Source of the DNA: Pseudopithomyces maydicus
Taxonomy: Eukaryota; Ascomycota; Dothideomycetes; Pleosporales; Didymosphaeriaceae
Assembly: GCA_026873275.1 (NCBI GenBank)
Contig: JANTUC010000002.1
Span: forward strand, 992,001-1,056,000
Length of the DNA stretch: 64,000 nt
Reading direction: 5' to 3'
Shown here: one piece after another, positions 22,496 to 35,213 of the stretch
How positions within the stretch are numbered: position 1 is the stretch's first letter
Layout: each line of letters starts with the position of its first letter
Notes under the pieces: generated by a model
Told to the model about the DNA's origin: nothing
Database searches by the model: none
The model's input: only the letters and a program-made list of their open reading frames with translations
Made by a program: the position numbers and the translations under genes

Positions 22496-25114
22496 ACTTG
22501 GATTTGGTCAGTGTTGGGTACTTGTTTGGTGACAGGAAGATCGCATTGCTACTTCTGGTTGTCTTAAAAAATATCACCGGAAATATCACTCATATGTTGT
22601 TGGGGGGAATTGGACCCAGGGCCATGTACTGAAACGCTTTCTAACCCGCGGAGCATGGCTATACGAGCCAATCAGTTTAGAAGACGAGGTAAGGCTTCTA
22701 CCTAAATTTTCTATACAAGAATTCGTGCCCTGCATGTGGTCCAAATCCATAGTCAAGGTTCCACGTGAGTGCGGCTTTCGAATAAATTGGATTCGCCGTG
22801 ATTTCCATTCGTGCGTGCAAGCAAAATGTCTAGTGAGAGCGATTATTATGGAGCAGCCGCTAGCTCTATACAGACTTCTTCACACTGTTCCTTTTGCCCG
22901 CACAAAAGAACTCCACCAACATGTGGCCCTGGAGACATGGCAGTGTCGTAACTAATTACGTCATCCATTCTTTTTCCAAAGCGCTTATCAGGTAGGAGCA
23001 ACTGGAACAATCAACACGCGACCATTTATTGCAAAACAATGTTTGGACTGCTAATATTAAGATGCAATTTCAAGCACAAAAGGTTTCGTACAGCACATGA
23101 ATTAGACTACCCAGTTTCCATACAGCTGCTAATGGCCTGGGACGGATTCAAGATCACGTGACTAGTCTTCAACCCTGGAGCCCTGGAGCCCTGGAGTATT
23201 TGAAGTATTCTGGACGATCCCGACCCAATTTGGTCGGGGTTATTCCGTGGCTCACCAATGTGCCTATTGTGATGGTTCTATTGAAGGTGGAACGTGTGAA
23301 TACACAGACCTGGTCTCACGCACATGGACCTACTGGTGATCCATTGTAGTCCACGACTCCACTGCTATGCGTTTGGAGCTGTTAGCTACGACACTCTCTA
23401 CAACAGATGCTTGTTTGTTTACCTACTTACATATGTAGATACATAGGTCATGACGTAGCAGGGTGGTGACAGTTTCATATACTTACGCATTGCAAATAGA
23501 TGTACATGTACCGTAGACATCGCCGAGCCCCTGCATCGTTGTCTGCACTCTGCAGCACACACAGTAGACTATATACCTACCATCTACAGTGCATAGATGC
23601 TGCTGCCGATTGCACTGGTTCGGGCCTAGCGTTGGCAAGTAAGCTCACGCGGGCCCAACCTTACCCGTGGTGCAAACTCCGTGAACGAAACGTTCCAAAC
23701 ATTCCAAACGTAAAATTGTCCGGCGGGTGACCCCCATTTCGCACGTCCGGACGACGAACCACGGTCACGGAGAATGCGCATCTTAGGTATCCGGAACCTC
23801 AGCTATCTCCGATGGGTCGACTGATGGCGTGTTTGCAGCGCGAGAAGGTGTGGAGCCTGTGTACGCAGCCGGAAGCCCGGCGTGCGTATGCAGTCGCGCA
23901 CAAGCAAGGCACGCTTGACCGTCCAAAGTTTCTCGGACAGAGTGGTGAGTGGTGACGTGTGGTTGCGAACGACAACAACGTTGACAAAGGGACGAAGGCC
24001 TCATCCCAGCAACCAGTCTGACGTCCAAGCTTGTATGAGCTTGCAGAAGGTCTAGCGGCTTGGACGCAATATAGCACACACATGCACGCAGCAGCCATCA
24101 CATCTCGGCGTTGGCAGGTAATGCGGCCAAGATTGGCATGTGAGCAGGGCTTCCTGAATCAGAGACTGACCGAGAAGGCTCCGCCAGATGGGCACCGCAG
24201 GTCTTCTTGCGTATTTACGAGGCTTTGTCCGCGCTGCTCCTGCTCGCGGCCTGCTCCTACGGTCCTCCGCTCCGCTCGTCCACCTTTCCTCCAACACTGC
24301 ACTGTCCTGTCCTTTATACTACCCGGCGTCTCTTTGTCATCGACATTCAGCACTGCCTAATCCAGAATCCAGCGCCACGGATCCACGCAAGTTTACGTGC
24401 ACCTGACGCTGCCAAGGCTTCCCGCCGCCCTCCAAGACCTCCCCGTCGAGCGCTAACTCGTTGCATCTGTCGGCGTACGAAATGAGTGGTCATGCACGAC
24501 AATCCGCAGAGGGTCTACCGCAGTCTCATTGGCACACATGGCGAGAACCTTATCCACAGGCAACAAAGGGTGTTGTCCACCACGCGGGTCTAGAGCGCAA
24601 GAGGGCATTTTCGGATCCAGTTCCCCATGGACGACAGCATCTCTTGTCTGGTTGGCTGCGCCACAGCAAGTCGATGCCCGTAAACGCCGCCAATGCGATT
24701 GCTGATGACTGTGTGTGTCCGCCGGTCGCCGCGGGGAGCAGGCAATCCGAGCCGGCAACAGGGTCGACAACAGGCAACACACGCGATGACTCAGGTGGAG
24801 TGCATGCAGCCATTGGCAAACCTACGCTGGTGCTGGTACATGAAGGCTGCACAGCCCCAATGCCTGCCAACGAGTCGCCCGTGGAGCCCGAACGGCTGTC
24901 ACTGCCCAGACTTAGTCTATCGCCATCAGCTGGCTCAATGAAGATCACACTAGTACCCCGCCTTTCACACCAACATACATCAGTCCCCACTCACCACGCT
25001 ACTGGGAGCAGTCCGCATAAATCTACCCTCGGCCACATAAACTCCCATTCCCACCCAAGACTCACTCTCCATATCCCCCAGAAACAATTCCACCCTGCAG
25101 AACCAGCGATTGAC
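22496..25114. other. 2.6 kb gene-poor divergent region
   Basis: Upstream of the F-box-like gene (minus) and of the Ser-rich gene (plus). The last 600 nt are GC-rich and then become a pyrimidine-rich leader before the ATG at 25115. A short direct repeat of CCTGGAGC lies near 23167-23196. The long plus frame extending up to 24461 lacks protein-like content before 25115 and is treated as leader. No RNA gene is seen. Confidence 0.5.
23167..23196. repeat. tandem CCTGGAGC repeat, three units
   Basis: Three near-perfect head-to-tail copies of CCTGGAGC in non-coding sequence. It is a short, simple tandem repeat. Confidence 0.6.
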
Positions 25115-26170
25115 ATGGCTACGACTCAGCCCTCTCCGCCACCCACAAAGAAGACGTCACCACCCCGCCAGAAACGTGTCAGCTTCACCACCTCAGAACC
25201 CGAGATCATCCCAACCTCTTCGAAGCGCCGCCAGTCATCCGTGAACCAGAGGCCGTCCTGGAGCAATGTCTTTCTTCTGCGAGATTCAAAAGTGCGCGAT
25301 GACGTTGCAGCCCGGAGCCGCAGCCTGTCGCCTGGGCCCTCCATATTGAAAGAAGTCAGCGCCTTCAAATCCGATGCCTCAGACGCCGAGCTGAAGAAGG
25401 ACGAGCACGGGAACGAAGTCTCTGTGCACAAGGTCCATATCAGCCCACTCTACGAAAAGAACCTGAAGCGACTGTCTCGAGGCCGTCCAAAGACTTCATT
25501 GCCAATTCCCCAGGCCAAAGTCTCGCGGAATGCGAGTCCCAGAGCTATGAGCCCCGAGAGAGATCTCAGTCCGACCAGCCTGTCTGCACGGCATGCCAGT
25601 CCGCGGGAGGACACCTTTGAAAAAGCCGCTTCCACGATCCAGTCTGTCGTCGTGCACCCACCATCGCCGCCAGATTCGGATGCAGAAGACGACGACGAAG
25701 AAGCCGTCGAAGATTCAGATGAGCAATCACCACGACAATCGCGAAATTCGTCGCTCGACGATCTGGACGATGATATTGAAGTCGAAACCATTGCCAGCAA
25801 ATTCAGCAAATGCGACATTGACGGATCATCCCATGCGCACCGACACGAGCCACGGAAGGATTCACTGGAGGAACGCAAAGGCTCTAAAGACGACTGGCGG
25901 ACGTCACGCAAGTCGTCAAATACATCTCGGGGCTCCAACGACGATTGGCGCACATCTCGCAAGTCATCGAACGCGTCCCGCAAGTCATCGGCGACATCGC
26001 GTAAAGATTCCCAGGAGAGCAACACAACTTCGGAAAAACCACCGACAACGCGCCGGCGTTCTTCATCGGCTGACCAGGCTGAGATGTGGCTCCGCCGCTC
26101 GTCCATCTACGGGGTTCGTTCCTCGAGAGCGCCTCGGGTGCCCACTCGTCTGGGCAGTCTGCGGGCGTAA
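25115..26170 (+). CDS. disordered Ser/Arg-rich protein with DDWRTSRKSS repeats
   Basis: Predicted disordered protein of 351 aa, family not recognised, no intron needed. I chose the ATG at 25115 (MATTQPSPPPTKK) because the upstream sequence is a C-rich leader; the frame itself is open back to 24461. The chain is full of basophilic-kinase-like and proline-directed sites (KRVSFTT, RSRSLSPGPS, SPRAMSPERDLSP). An acidic block, about residues 190-225 (DAEDDDEEAVEDSDE), divides it. From about residue 255 a unit of the type DDWRTSRKSSNxSR is repeated two to three times, ending in a run of RKSS/RKDS. The C-terminus has MWLRRSSIYGV. There is no membrane segment or known fold. The composition fits a scaffold or phosphorylation-regulated protein, but no function can be given. 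Confidence 0.7.
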   Translation: MATTQPSPPPTKKTSPPRQKRVSFTTSEPEIIPTSSKRRQSSVNQRPSWSNVFLLRDSKVRDDVAARSRSLSPGPSILKEVSAFKSDASDAELKKDEHGNEVSVHKVHISPLYEKNLKRLSRGRPKTSLPIPQAKVSRNASPRAMSPERDLSPTSLSARHASPREDTFEKAASTIQSVVVHPPSPPDSDAEDDDEEAVEDSDEQSPRQSRNSSLDDLDDDIEVETIASKFSKCDIDGSSHAHRHEPRKDSLEERKGSKDDWRTSRKSSNTSRGSNDDWRTSRKSSNASRKSSATSRKDSQESNTTSEKPPTTRRRSSSADQAEMWLRRSSIYGVRSSRAPRVPTRLGSLRA

Positions 26171-28223
26171 ATTACATCATCTTCAGCGCTGGTTCAGATT
26201 TCTCTTTGGCATAAAATGTAGTCTACACGGGCACATTTCTTTTTCGGTTCGTACTAGGTTTGACTGTATTATAGCGAGGCATTCGATGCTTCTACGACTT
26301 TACGACACGTTACGACATTTACCATTACCGCCTCTAGCAGGCTAGCCAGCTAGCTATCATGCATATATAAACTTATTTGCGGAAGCTTTGGGCCTTCCCA
26401 CTCCATCCAGGTAGTTATCTATGGTGCATGCATACATTCTCAATTCACAAAGTTCTTGGCTGGTTTCGTAGTGAACAGCAGCTCCACTTCGCTCTTCGCT
26501 CGCGTGCCCACACTAGTTTTGCCTCTTTCTTAGTAGTGAGGGTCTCACTAACCATATGCCCGTTCGATTAGGTAGACTAGTCTAGCTGAAACCACACGTT
26601 CACATGTACACGCCATGTACCCTAGCGCTGATGCCGCTCTAAAGGAATACCTACCCAGGCCGTCTATTACAGCGCTTAGTAAAACTCCACCCTCCTCAGC
26701 TCTCTGTAGCGTTGTCTAGACTATTACTCCTCCAGCTGAAATGCACACGCAGTCTCACCCGCCTTTCGTAATATTGCCACGCAGCTCATTGTCTACTTTG
26801 GGGTTGCTATTCTCAGGTTCGAGGTCCATTATAACGGCCTTGTAAATATGTGCCAGATAGCAGATTACAGTACTTGGTACTACTCTCTCTTTCGGCTAGA
26901 ACTCTTTGCTGCACTGCCACGCCCACTGCATGCCTCGCCAATGTCGCCCGGTCACCTTTTGGCAGAGCATGCATGCGTGGTTTGTTTTTGTTTCTTGGAC
27001 TGCGTGGTTTATGATATCGTTGTCACGTTCCCACTCGAGGGCCTCGTGCCGATCATGGTCTGAGGTAGGTAGGTAGAAGACGCCGCGGCCTGCTGCGGCG
27101 GCAGTGACAAAATGATCTTGCTTTGAGGATGACAAGTCTTGGCCTGAGCGATTTAGACGGCTGGAACTGCTTGGTTCGGGCTGTGTACATGCGTAGTACC
27201 AATAGTATGACTTTGTCGCGTGGTTTGGTTTAGTTCGCTAGTGTGGGGCTTTGTTTCATAGACTGGGAAAACTGGAATATTGGGGTGGAGTGCATCATGG
27301 TCACGGCCATGTTGCTTGAAACGGTTGCTTGGTTTGTGGGACACTTGGATTTTGTCTTGACGACTTGTTAAGTGGGACTGGGTCGTGGTGGGGAGTTGTT
27401 TACACGCGTCACGGTGCAAAGGAAAAGACGCCGAGTTAGACCGGTGCGTTATCCGAATTGCAGTTCTCTTGCAAAACAAAGTCTGCCGATTGCACAGTAG
27501 GGTGCCACTTGATTCATTATCTGCATATGTAGTGTATGTAATAGGTATTTTGATTCATGAAGAGCAACTGGCAGATGTGCATTGAGTAAATGATTCCAGC
27601 GGGCTGTGGACATTTCACTCTAGAATCTAGGGAGGGACGCATCATCATACTCGTATGCCCAGAGAACTTGATATCATTTCTCGGATGTGTCGGTAGCCAT
27701 TTCAAGCTTTTCAACTCGATACACTTGTGATCCCCCAAGACCTTGTGAACCCATACACTGCCAATCTTGGTACAACCCACCAAGTATTGGCATTTTACCC
27801 CAAGTTCGTATTAGTGTCCTGACACAGCGCACCGCTAAGGCCGTTTCTTAGACATGCTCAAGTTTTACACACGTATTGACCGAAGTTAATTGTTTTCATT
27901 CCATTGACACCTCGTGGGTGTAGCTAGAGAAGGGATGGACAAGGTAACAACAAAGAAACTCGGCAAATCTTGAAGAAAAATGCCAAGTACATTCAAGCCT
28001 CATGATAATCACGGCAGCATGCAATCATTTGACCTGGAAGCCCTCCATATTGTACAGTACCACTATTGTGTCACCCTATTCGTAGGATCGATCATACGCT
28101 GCAGCCAGCGATGATGCCTTCCCTCAATTCACATCCAGTCACAAGCCTAAGAAACTGTGTCAATTCGTCCCGTGATACACAATTTTGAAGCTCTGTCAAC
28201 CTTTTGACCCCAAATACCATCCT
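26171..28223. other. 2 kb convergent gene-poor region
   Basis: The 3' flanks of two convergent genes. Only short open frames occur. A GGTAGGTAGGTAG run is at about 27064-27076. Nothing is recognised as a gene, RNA or transposon. Confidence 0.5.
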
Positions 28224-30695
28224 TCAATTTCCCTCACTCTCACTCCTCCGCCTTGCAGCCAAAAGATCCTGAATCCGTTGGCCGCCCGGCGTGAAGATAC
28301 GCCCTTCTCGCTCCTGGCTCTCGAGATGGTCATTGATCTCCTTATCCAAGTTGTTTTCAATCTCCTTACTAGGCGTCCGCAACGCGCCTTGATCGATTGC
28401 TCCGATTCGTCGGTTGCTCTTGCTGCGTGGAAGCGGTGTCCGTGGTGTAGCGAGAGCCCTGATCTTGGGGTTCTTGAGAGGTAGCAACACTTTTTTACTA
28501 GCAGAGGGAGTGGGATGCGCAAGCTGCGACTTTGGTGGGGACTGTGGCCTAAACACAGGGTTACCAGGTGAACCGGGGGAGTGAAACTTTCTCCCTTCTT
28601 CTCTATACGTATAGCTTGTTTATTCACACTGGTGGCAGTTGGGCTCATAAATTTGAGCTTTGCACGTGGGGTCCCCGCCGCTTTGGAGAGAGGCTTTGCA
28701 ACAGGCTTTGCTGGTAGTTTCTTGCCTGGTGAAGTTGTGGTTTTGTCCCTGAGCGACTTGGTATTCCACTCTCGAACTTGTTCGGCAATTTCTTCTGCGC
28801 TTGCAAAGGAAACTGTCTCGACTCTCTCCTGAGATGTACGCATATACTGGGTACGACGTGAAATCATAGCTGGAACTACACTGGGTGACGATAGCGGCGA
28901 TTGTTGGATGCCCGCGGAGGGGTTGGACGAAGACTGTATAACAATCTCAGCTGCTCGTGATTGTGGCTTCGATTTTGATTTCACTGGAGAGAGTCGAGGC
29001 AAGCGTGTTCGAAAGGGCGACTCGGCTTCTCCCATCGGTTTATCTTTCGTCCGAAGAGCCAGTGGTGCCACTTTCCTGGCATGGTTCGATTGACTCGTTT
29101 TTGGTTGGTTATTTCTCTTGGTGGCACCCTTGTCCTGATGTAGGATTGAGCGTGTTGTACGTTCGATGGCTGCAGTTTTCGTACGCACTATAGCCTGGGT
29201 AGGAGAAGCGTTGTCATTGGTGCTGGAGCCAAGCCAGTGAGTGGAAACAGGACTTGGTGGAACACTGTTATACCCTTCGCCCAAGGACCGTCGAAGGCTT
29301 GTTCGTATGTCGTCCATTTCTGCTTCCATTGCAACAATAAGAGCTGGTGGTGTACCGGTTGGTGTCCGCGGAGGCTCAGTGGCTCTTGCAAGCTTGCTTT
29401 TAGACAAATTGTGAGCTTCGTCATTTGACACCTGAGAGACATGCTCATTCGAGGTGGTATTGTCGCTGAGTTGCGGCTTCGTCACTATTCCCAAAAACGA
29501 TACAGTCTTGATATCGGATCTTCGTTTCACCTTGTCTAAAACTGTAGGACTGGAGAACATCTTCTCGGTCTCGGGTTTATCGTTTAGATCTGTGCTCATG
29601 TGCAATACACCCTGGCTTGAATTCCGTAGCATCTCGCCAAAATTCGTTGGCATGGATGGTGGTACTGACCTTCTCATAGAATCTACCTCGGTCTTGTTTC
29701 CGTTCTTAACTTTTTGTTCGGGATCGCTCTTTCCAGGAGTGGCGAGTACTTCATCAGCGTGCGTTCGGTCTCCTTCTACTTCGATTTTCTTCTCCTTTGC
29801 CTCTGTGTCGATATTGGAAATCCCTAGTGTTGAGGGTGAGCGTATTTTCGCTTCTGTCCACGCAACTCCCTTCGTCAACTCCACAGTAGGAGTTTCGACA
29901 TGCGTGCCATTGATTTTGGTCAGCTTCACTGAAGCGCGCTTCCGATGGTTCGAGGGTCGCAGTGGCGTAGCTTTCGGAGACGGCTCCGCATCGCCAGACA
30001 CACCAGCACCAGGGCCCTTCTTTTCGGAAATGGTGACTCGCTCTAACAACTAAATATCGGAGTACAAAGTCAGCCAATGAATAACGACCCTGGTTTATTT
30101 GTTTGGGACTGTTGTGTATCACACAGCAAGTAACGTGAACTGTATTGAAATGTATCTTTTTTGATCATGTGGTACATACCTCTTTATGAGGGCTCTGCGA
30201 CCGCGACTTCAGAGGACTGTCTGCGCGTCTACGAGCGTTTGACTGCTTGCGATCTGCCGGCGTTACTGTGGCCTTACTCGGTGTCGCACTGCCGTTTTTC
30301 TTCGGCACGATCTTGCTCTCGGGAAGCTCGATCGTGTACCTAAAGCCTGTGGGTGTCGTCTCGAAATGCTCATTTTTTCCCGGCACGGGAGTCCATTTGA
30401 GTGGGCTAGAAGCTCTGCTCGACGGCCGACTTCCAGACTGCTTGACTGGGCTTGGAGTTCGACTTCTTGTACCTTTGACAGTGTCTACAGGTCGACTAGA
30501 GGACTTGCTTGATGCCATATGTTTCTTAGATGGAAGAGGTGACCCGTGCGCTGGGGTGGATTGCGGACGTAAAGATTGTGTTGGTAATTTTGTTGGTGTG
30601 CGCGTTTGTTGTTGTTGAGACCTAGGCGTGGCAGGTGAATCGCATCGACCAAACTCGGCGGCCGCGTCCTTTTTATCGTGCTCAATCATGTTCAC
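28224..30695 (-). CDS. disordered Ser/Pro/Lys-rich protein, two exons, one probable frameshift
   Basis: Long, mostly disordered protein, family not recognised. Exon 1 is 30695-30180 and exon 2 is 30049-28224, with a 130-nt intron joining HKE to LLERVT in frame. It is rich in SP and TP sites (TPTKLPTQ, RTPSPVKQ, SPLKWTPVPGK), as in targets of cyclin-dependent kinases. It contains a short acidic helix (MEAEMDDIRTSLRRSLGE) and the stretch FASAEEIAEQVREWNTKSLRD. Near 28575-28579 (G run on the plus strand) the frame breaks. The same style of sequence (FRPQSPPKSQ, then LLPLKNPKIRALATPRTPLP) continues in another frame to the stop at 28224. Adding one base gives 780 aa. The unbroken frame would instead run to 28196 with an Arg/His-rich, unnatural tail. 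Confidence 0.65.
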
Positions 30696-31339
30696 GTTCT
30701 GTGAGATGGAGAAACAATGTGGAAATCTTCCGCTATTACGAAGCGGTAAAAGTTGACACTTGGGATGATGTTTCGAGGGCCCTGCGCAATTGTCATGGAG
30801 AACGCGGAATTGGGAGCCGTGCTCAAGTCCCCTGCGCGTAGAACAGAACGAGAGCTAAGTTTAGTGAAGGAGCATTATCATGTGATTTGAAGGCTGCCTG
30901 CGACAAGAGCTACAGCACACGGTTGAAACAAGTGACTACCCTCGAGTCATTACAGACCCTTGTTCGGTTGGCGAGAGGTTTATTTATCAACCCCGTTGAC
31001 CCAAGAAGAATAGTTTGTGTGGATACGAACAAGAGCCTGTGTTACAAACAATGCTGTGAGACATCCTGCATGCATGCACTGCTTCAACGACATGTACCAT
31101 ATATGCACTGTAGGTGGCACCAATCTAGCGGTATGTACTCTCAAAATGTTGCATATGAAATTATCTACATCGCAACGCAGACAACGCTAGATTCGCCTAG
31201 ATATCTTATGCTTAAGATTATCGTTGGAAAGGGTTACAGGCTGCAACCAAACAGCCTGAGACCAAAAATTGGTCTATATGTACTTCCAGCATATATACAC
31301 ATCATCATCAGGCTTCAAATGATCGACCTAGCGTAAGGC
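30696..31339. other. spacer between two minus-strand genes
   Basis: It holds the promoter of the disordered-protein gene and the 3' end of the isocitrate dehydrogenase gene. The 149-codon plus frame at 30887-31336 is antisense to the flanking transcripts, has no recognisable features, and is not called. Confidence 0.5.
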
Positions 31340-32949
31340 TTATAGCTTTTCTCTCAAGCTGGACTTGAGTCTCCGCTCAACGGCATCCAAGTACTCGTTT
31401 GTCGTCACATAGGCGCTCCTATCTTTCTTACCACATGCAAGTGCCAAATCCTTAGTCATGATGCTGTCAATGTTGACGGTGTCAACGCATGCCTTCTCAA
31501 GCTGCTCGGCGAAGGTCACAAGCTCTGGTGTGTCATCAAGTTCACCACGCTTGGAAAGACCCTGTGTCCAGGCATAGATGGATGCAATGGGGTTGGTGGA
31601 AGTCTCGCGACCCTTTTGATGTTCACGGTAATGACGGGTAACGGTGCCGTGGGCGGCTTCAGCCTCGAAAGTCTTGCCGTCAGGAGTGATCAAAACAGAG
31701 GTCATGAGGCCAAGGGAGCCGAAGCCTTGGGCAACGATATCGGATTGGACGTCTCCATCATAGTCTGGACTTGTTTAGCAATGCCTTGAATATCGTAAAT
31801 TTCTGAGACTCACTCTTCATAGCAATGATGTATCCACCCTCGCTCTTGATCATCTGGGCAACCATGTCGTCAATGAGACGGTGCTCATACCAGATGCCCT
31901 TGGCATCGAATTCCGTCTTGTACTGCTTGTCGTAGATCTCCTGGAAGATGTCCTTGAAGCGACCGTCATATGCCTTCAAGATGGTGTTTTTGGTGCTCAT
32001 GTACAATGGGAGCTTCTTGTCAAGGGCGAGCTTGAATGAGGCATGAGCGAACCCGGAGATGGATTCAGTGGTGTTGTACTGGGTTTGCGCGACACCTCCG
32101 CCCTCGGGAAAGTCATAGACCTTGATCACCTCAGGCTTTCCGCCCTTGGGTGTGTATACCATTTCGAGGGTGCCCTCGCCGGGAATGACGCGGTCCTTTG
32201 CGCGGTATTGGTCGCCGAAAGCGTGACGGCCGATGATGATGGGCTGCTTCCAACCAGGAACGAGACGGGGAATGGCAGGGATGACGATGGGTGCGCGGAA
32301 GACGGTTCCTCCTCTGGTTGCAGTCAGCGTGCTGTTTCTGTTTCACGCGGAGTTGGCGTGTCTTACAGGTGGTTTCGGATGGTGCCGTTGGGTGACAGCC
32401 ACACTACATCCATGTGAGTTCTCTGGCTTGTGGTTCACGGTGGACTGTGCACATACTCTTCTTGAGCTTGAACTCCTCGACACGCTGCTCGTCGGGGGTG
32501 ATGGTGGCGCACTTGACGCCGACCGAGTACTTCTTGATGGCCTCTGCAGCATCGAGCGTGACCTTGTCGTCGGTCTCGTCGCGGTAGGGCAGGCCCAGGT
32601 CGTAGTACTTGAGGTCGATGTCGAGGTATGGGTGGATGAAGCGGTCCTTGATCTCCTGCCAGATGATGCGGGTCATCTCGTCGCCGTCCAGCTCGACGAC
32701 GGGGTTCTTGACCTTGATCTTCTTGATGCCGGTGGACGCCATCCTGCGCTGGTGTGCAAGGTCGAGGCTGCGGGCTGCCACAATGGGTGTGTAGAGCGAG
32801 AGTCTGGGGCTCGCGGTGGTGTTTCGGAGGGCCGAGGTCGGTCTCGCAGCTTGGTGGAGGGCTAGGCTTCTAGTCGCAAAGCCACGGGCAAGTCGCGGGG
32901 CAGGAGCGGCAGCACGGAAGGCTGGGGTGGAAGCTCGCATGGCAGCCAT
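31340..32949 (-). CDS. IDP1: NADP-dependent isocitrate dehydrogenase, four exons
   Basis: Oxidatively decarboxylates isocitrate to 2-oxoglutarate, making NADPH; dimeric eukaryotic-type enzyme. Exons are 32949-32457, 32403-32367, 32313-31814 and 31764-31340, in frame throughout, 484 aa. The first 65 or so residues form an Arg/Ala/Ser-rich mitochondrial presequence ([20 protein letters not shown]). The enzyme core starts at an internal methionine, residue 70 ([14 protein letters not shown]). Family marks follow: [12 protein letters not shown], the substrate loop LSPNGTIRN, the metal-binding NYDGDVQSD and the NADP loop [12 protein letters not shown]. The C-terminus is SSLREKL, which resembles a weak peroxisomal signal. 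In Aspergillus nidulans one IDP gene serves several compartments through alternative starts, and the same could apply here. A further in-frame upstream ATG at 33048 is unlikely to be used. Confidence 0.96.
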
Positions 32950-34089
32950 TTTCAGGCGCGTGTGGTGCTGGATAACCTCGGAAGTGTGCCGAAACGGTGC
33001 GTCCGCTGTTCGTACCAAGGGAACAGAAACAAGCTCCCGGCCGCGCAAGCACGAGTAGCTCGGTCAGTGTCCGAGAAAGAGCTGGCCAGGTGCGGCGTGT
33101 GGGTATCGCAGGGCGGCGGGGTAAAGGAATCCGAGGTAAAGAGGAAGAGGTGTGCTACATGCGCCAGGGCCCGGGTGCTATGTATGTACTAGAATGTAGC
33201 CCAGCAGGCAGGGCAGGATGCGCAGAGGAGGAGTAGCAACGGCTCGGCTAATACCCCACAGTCGAGACAGGCTGGAACGACAGGACAGGCAGGTCGCAGG
33301 CTGGACGCTCGTTGATTGAAGCTTTATTATTGCGGCATCGGGGCCTGACACGCCTCTCCGAGCAAGCTGCAATTTCGTCACGAGCGACGGCTGTTGACGG
33401 AAACGCGGTACGTGGGGCCACATCGTAGGCAGGGACGCGGAAGGATCCAAGCGTGCACCCAGCCCAGCTCGCAGGTGCTGCTCCACAGGTCGTCATTCAT
33501 GGCACGCCGAGACTCGAGTCGTCGAGGCGGTCGTGGTGGAGGGGCGTTCGCGAGCTCTTGAGCAGTCAGTCACAGCACGCTTAAGAAGTCGTTCACCGCA
33601 CGCTACCCTGCATGTCCTCTCGGGATGGCATCCTACTTGCCCACGACCCGAAAGCTGCAAGTCCAAACTTTGAACATCCATGTGCCTGCAGCGTCCATCG
33701 GCCAGTGTCAGCCTTGTGCTCAGGGCGGACGTCGTCTTTCTCTCCCATGCACACGCCTTCCCTGATTGGCGCGCATACATCAGTGGGGCACGCTTTCCAC
33801 CCATCGTCGCATCCATCCTGTCCCAGACCACCCGTGGACAACCTTGGAACCCGTGTATGCCTTTGGTCTGACCTCGTACCGTGGCCACCTGCTCATAACG
33901 TCTTCGTCTCTATGCGGATCCAATATCGCAACACTGTGCGGCCCTGCTTGAACTGCACCATCACCACACCGGTGTAAGCACCTGCCCATACGAATTACTG
34001 GCCTCACAACTGAAACAACGCCTTTACTGTACAGCGCCTGCCTGCTTGTCATCACTTTTGTACTTGGATTTTTGTGGGTACAAGATAAC
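32950..34089. promoter_or_regulatory. 1.1 kb divergent promoter region
   Basis: Between isocitrate dehydrogenase (minus) and the histidine phosphatase gene (plus). GC-rich near the dehydrogenase, with many short overlapping frames on both strands, none recognisable. It must contain both promoters. No clear TATA box is seen. Confidence 0.5.
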
Positions 34090-35213
34090 ATGGCGGCGCC
34101 GATACCGGACCCACCCAGGAGCTTCCACTACCAGTTTGAGGTGCTGAAAGGCTTCTTTGCACAGAGCGAAGACAGTACCGACGATTCCGAATTTGATTTT
34201 GTACGTCGTGACTTGTGTTCGGAGATACAGTTGGTAACAAGCGCAGCTCAAGGAGGATTTTGGACTGTTACACCGCGGATACGATACCGACGACCACGGC
34301 GAGGAAAAGCAAGGGCAATGGCCAAGATTCGAAAAGTTTGTCAGAAACTTGAATGAGAAAAGCGAACCAGGTGAGAGTGTCAAAGTACTCTTTTTAGGAA
34401 GACATGGACAAGGGTGGCACAACGTTGCGGAAAGCAAGTACGGTACAAAGAATTGGGACGTGCGTGGACGGTTCCTTCCAATCGGTGTTCTAGTACTGAA
34501 TACAGCCAGTGCTATTACTCCATGCTCGATGGGAAAGACGGAATCGTCTGGTCTGATGCAGTTCTTACCGAAAAGGGCCAGAACCAAGCAAAAGATGTCC
34601 ATGATCTGTGGGAACGACTTCTACCTCAGGGAATCCCGTCACCAGAAACATATTACGTGAGTCCGTTAACGAGAACCATCGAGACGGCAGACCTGAGCTT
34701 CAAGGGGCTCGATTTGCCCCACGACAAACCATATCGGCCCTATATCAAAGAGGTTCGATTTCCTCGGTCAGAGCACACGAGCTAGAAAAAAGACTGACAT
34801 TTACGTAGCTTTTACGGGAAGCACTGGGCGTACACACCTGTGACCGGCGGAGCACAGCCTCTCATCTGCTCAAGGAATTTCCACACATCACGTTGGAGCC
34901 TAACTTTTCTGAAACTGATCTTTTATGGCAAGCAGATTACCGTGAACCTCAGTCAGCTCGCCGTTACCGCCTAGCCCAGCTACTGGACGACATCTTCGCT
35001 CACGATAATGGCGTTTTCCTGTCATTGACAAGTCACTCGGGTGCCATTCAGAGTATCCTAGCAGCAATCGGACATAGGGAATTCGCACTGCAGACGGGAG
35101 GGGTCATCCCAGTATTGGTCCGCGCAACCAAGGCGACAGGGGAAAGGATCAAGCCGCCCAAGGAGCCAAGTGATGCGCCGCCCATGTGCAAAGAGCCGCC
35201 CGTGGACACGTAG
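34090..35213 (+). CDS. histidine phosphatase (phosphoglycerate-mutase-like), four exons
   Basis: Member of the histidine phosphatase superfamily, similar in layout to yeast Pmu1-type proteins; the substrate is unknown. Exons are 34090-34200, 34253-34459, 34510-34752 and 34809-35213, all junctions in frame, 321 aa. The catalytic RHG motif is in FLGRHGQGWHN near residues 86-96. The second conserved arginine is in VSPLTRTIETA, and the second histidine is in SLTSHSGAIQS. There is no signal peptide or membrane segment, so it is probably cytosolic. The C-terminus is Pro-rich (IKPPKEPSDAPP). True phosphoglycerate mutase activity is unlikely, as this branch is usually a phosphatase. The gene is divergent from isocitrate dehydrogenase and convergent with eIF3i, 234 nt away. 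Confidence 0.9.

Noticed and set aside
30887..31336. 149-codon open frame, plus strand
   Set aside because: Lies antisense in the spacer between two minus-strand genes and shows nothing recognisable.
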